Positions 63,514 through 64,000 of a DNA stretch of 64,000 bases are shown in pieces (position 1 is the first letter of the stretch; every line of letters begins with the position of its first letter). Both the position numbers and the translations under genes were made by a program. The notes under the pieces were generated by a model. It searched no databases, was not told the DNA's origin, and worked only from the letters and a program-made list of their open reading frames with translations. The stretch lies in contig CAWDMN010000054.1 in assembly GCA_963803155.1 (NCBI GenBank), positions 36,851-100,850 on the forward strand, written 5' to 3'. The DNA is from CAWDMN01 sp963803155. GTDB taxonomy: Bacteria; Acidobacteriota; Terriglobia; Versatilivoradales; Versatilivoraceae.

Positions 63514-63734
63514 TTATTCCAAGGAGCGTTCAAGCTGAGACTAATGCATCCACAATTCAGGTGTGAAGTGCATACTCATCGCACATGCCCCCGCTCGCAC
63601 TTCGACAAGCTCAGTACGAGCGGGGATTGGAGTGCCGCTCATCCTGAGCTTGTCGAAGGATGAGCGAAATCAGTGGATGGACTCGTTGGTGTTCATCGCA
63701 ATAGTGAACTCATCATGAAAGCTCATTGGAATTA
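63514..63734. mobile_element. MITE-like element, copy C (215 bp, TTA target duplication)
   Basis: Same 215-bp body as copies A and B, same orientation as A, flanked by TTA (63514-63516, 63732-63734). It ends 19 bp before the cupin ATG, so it forms that gene's 5' region. 63411-63513 shows nothing else. Confidence 0.85.
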
Positions 63735-63753
63735 GCTCAAAGGGGGCACAATT

Positions 63754-64000
63754 ATGGACCAAAGTACGACCAGAGTGAATCCTTCGGAAGAGACCATCAA
63801 GATTGGTCCCCTGGGGATCCGGTTTCTCCTCACGGGCGAGGATTCCAACGGCAGCGCGTCAGTGTTCGAGGTTCTCGTCCCCGCCGGGCAGATGCTGGCG
63901 GCGCGGGCCCACAAGAACGACGCCTATGAGGAGATCCTCTACGGGATCGAGGGTGTCCTTACCTGGACGGTTGACGGCACGCCCATCGAGGTTGGTCCCG
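63754..64000 (+). CDS. Cupin-domain protein (5' part; continues beyond window)
   Basis: The first 82 codons are visible. GGGGG precedes the ATG at 63754. IRFLLTGEDSNGSASVFEVL is followed by VPAGQMLAARAHKNDAYEEILYGIEG and VLTWTVDG, a small-molecule-binding cupin barrel with candidate metal ligands in AHKNDAYEE. Function cannot be narrowed further. MITE C sits directly upstream. Confidence 0.85.
   Translation, partial: MDQSTTRVNPSEETIKIGPLGIRFLLTGEDSNGSASVFEVLVPAGQMLAARAHKNDAYEEILYGIEGVLTWTVDGTPIEVGP

Overview
The window looks like a chromosomal segment of a free-living, polysaccharide-degrading bacterium, most likely an Acidobacteriota (Solibacter/Bryobacter-like). The reasons are a PadR regulator coupled to a duplicated FtsX-type permease (ADOP), a second ADOP gene, and many exported catabolic enzymes with Sec or Tat signals. 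The lineage is an inference from gene types, not from a marker gene. No rRNA, tRNA or CRISPR array was seen.

Layout. 1-2062: the start of an exported alpha-L-fucosidase (minus) faces a LacI-type regulator (plus) whose predicted operator overlaps its own start codon. 2478-5676: PadR-ADOP operon, followed by a second, diverged copy of the lacI 3' end. 6167-10963: exported OmpA-like protein, Tat-dependent Rieske-like protein and a frameshifted katG. 11001-13205: a decayed integron-like array of minus-strand cassettes (BrnT with its antitoxin, a 4-TM protein), several attC-like sites and the N-terminal remnant of an IntI-like integrase pointing the other way. 13414-25797: minus-strand catabolic genes (MttB-family methyltransferase, DUF5107/TPR protein, Gfo/Idh/MocA oxidoreductase, zinc alcohol dehydrogenase, M20 peptidase, class III aminotransferase, D-2-hydroxyacid dehydrogenase). 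26487-39839: very large exported carbohydrate-active proteins (GH42-like, Asp-box propeller, heparinase II/III-like, beta-helix). 39986-53967: a second catabolic cluster (ceramidase-like, nitrilase-like, amidohydrolase, sodium/solute symporter, oxidoreductase, sugar isomerase, hydroxyacid dehydrogenase, creatininase-like, esterase, Tat-exported TIM-barrel protein, NTF2-like protein). 54260-57905: a dead REP-type transposase and the second ADOP gene with a MITE just upstream. 59235-63410: a second cassette-like array, all plus strand (HicBA, patatin, a 126-aa protein, a dead REP transposase, a ParE-type pair), several genes ending in an attC-like site. 63754-64000: start of a cupin gene.

Together the exported hydrolases and lyases could strip complex, possibly uronate- or fucose-containing glycans. 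The symporter would import products, and the paired oxidoreductase, isomerase and hydroxyacid dehydrogenase sets would feed them into central metabolism. No single substrate can be named from sequence alone.

Intergenic DNA is dense in palindromic repeats. The most striking are three 215-bp MITEs with TTA/TAA target duplications, eight copies of the palindrome CCGTCAGCTGACGG at the tips of larger hairpins (several of them attC-like), heptameric repeats in 5' leaders, and a 42-bp perfect inverted repeat at 50127-50295. All coordinates and motif calls were read by eye; family names rest on recognised motifs and no database search was run.
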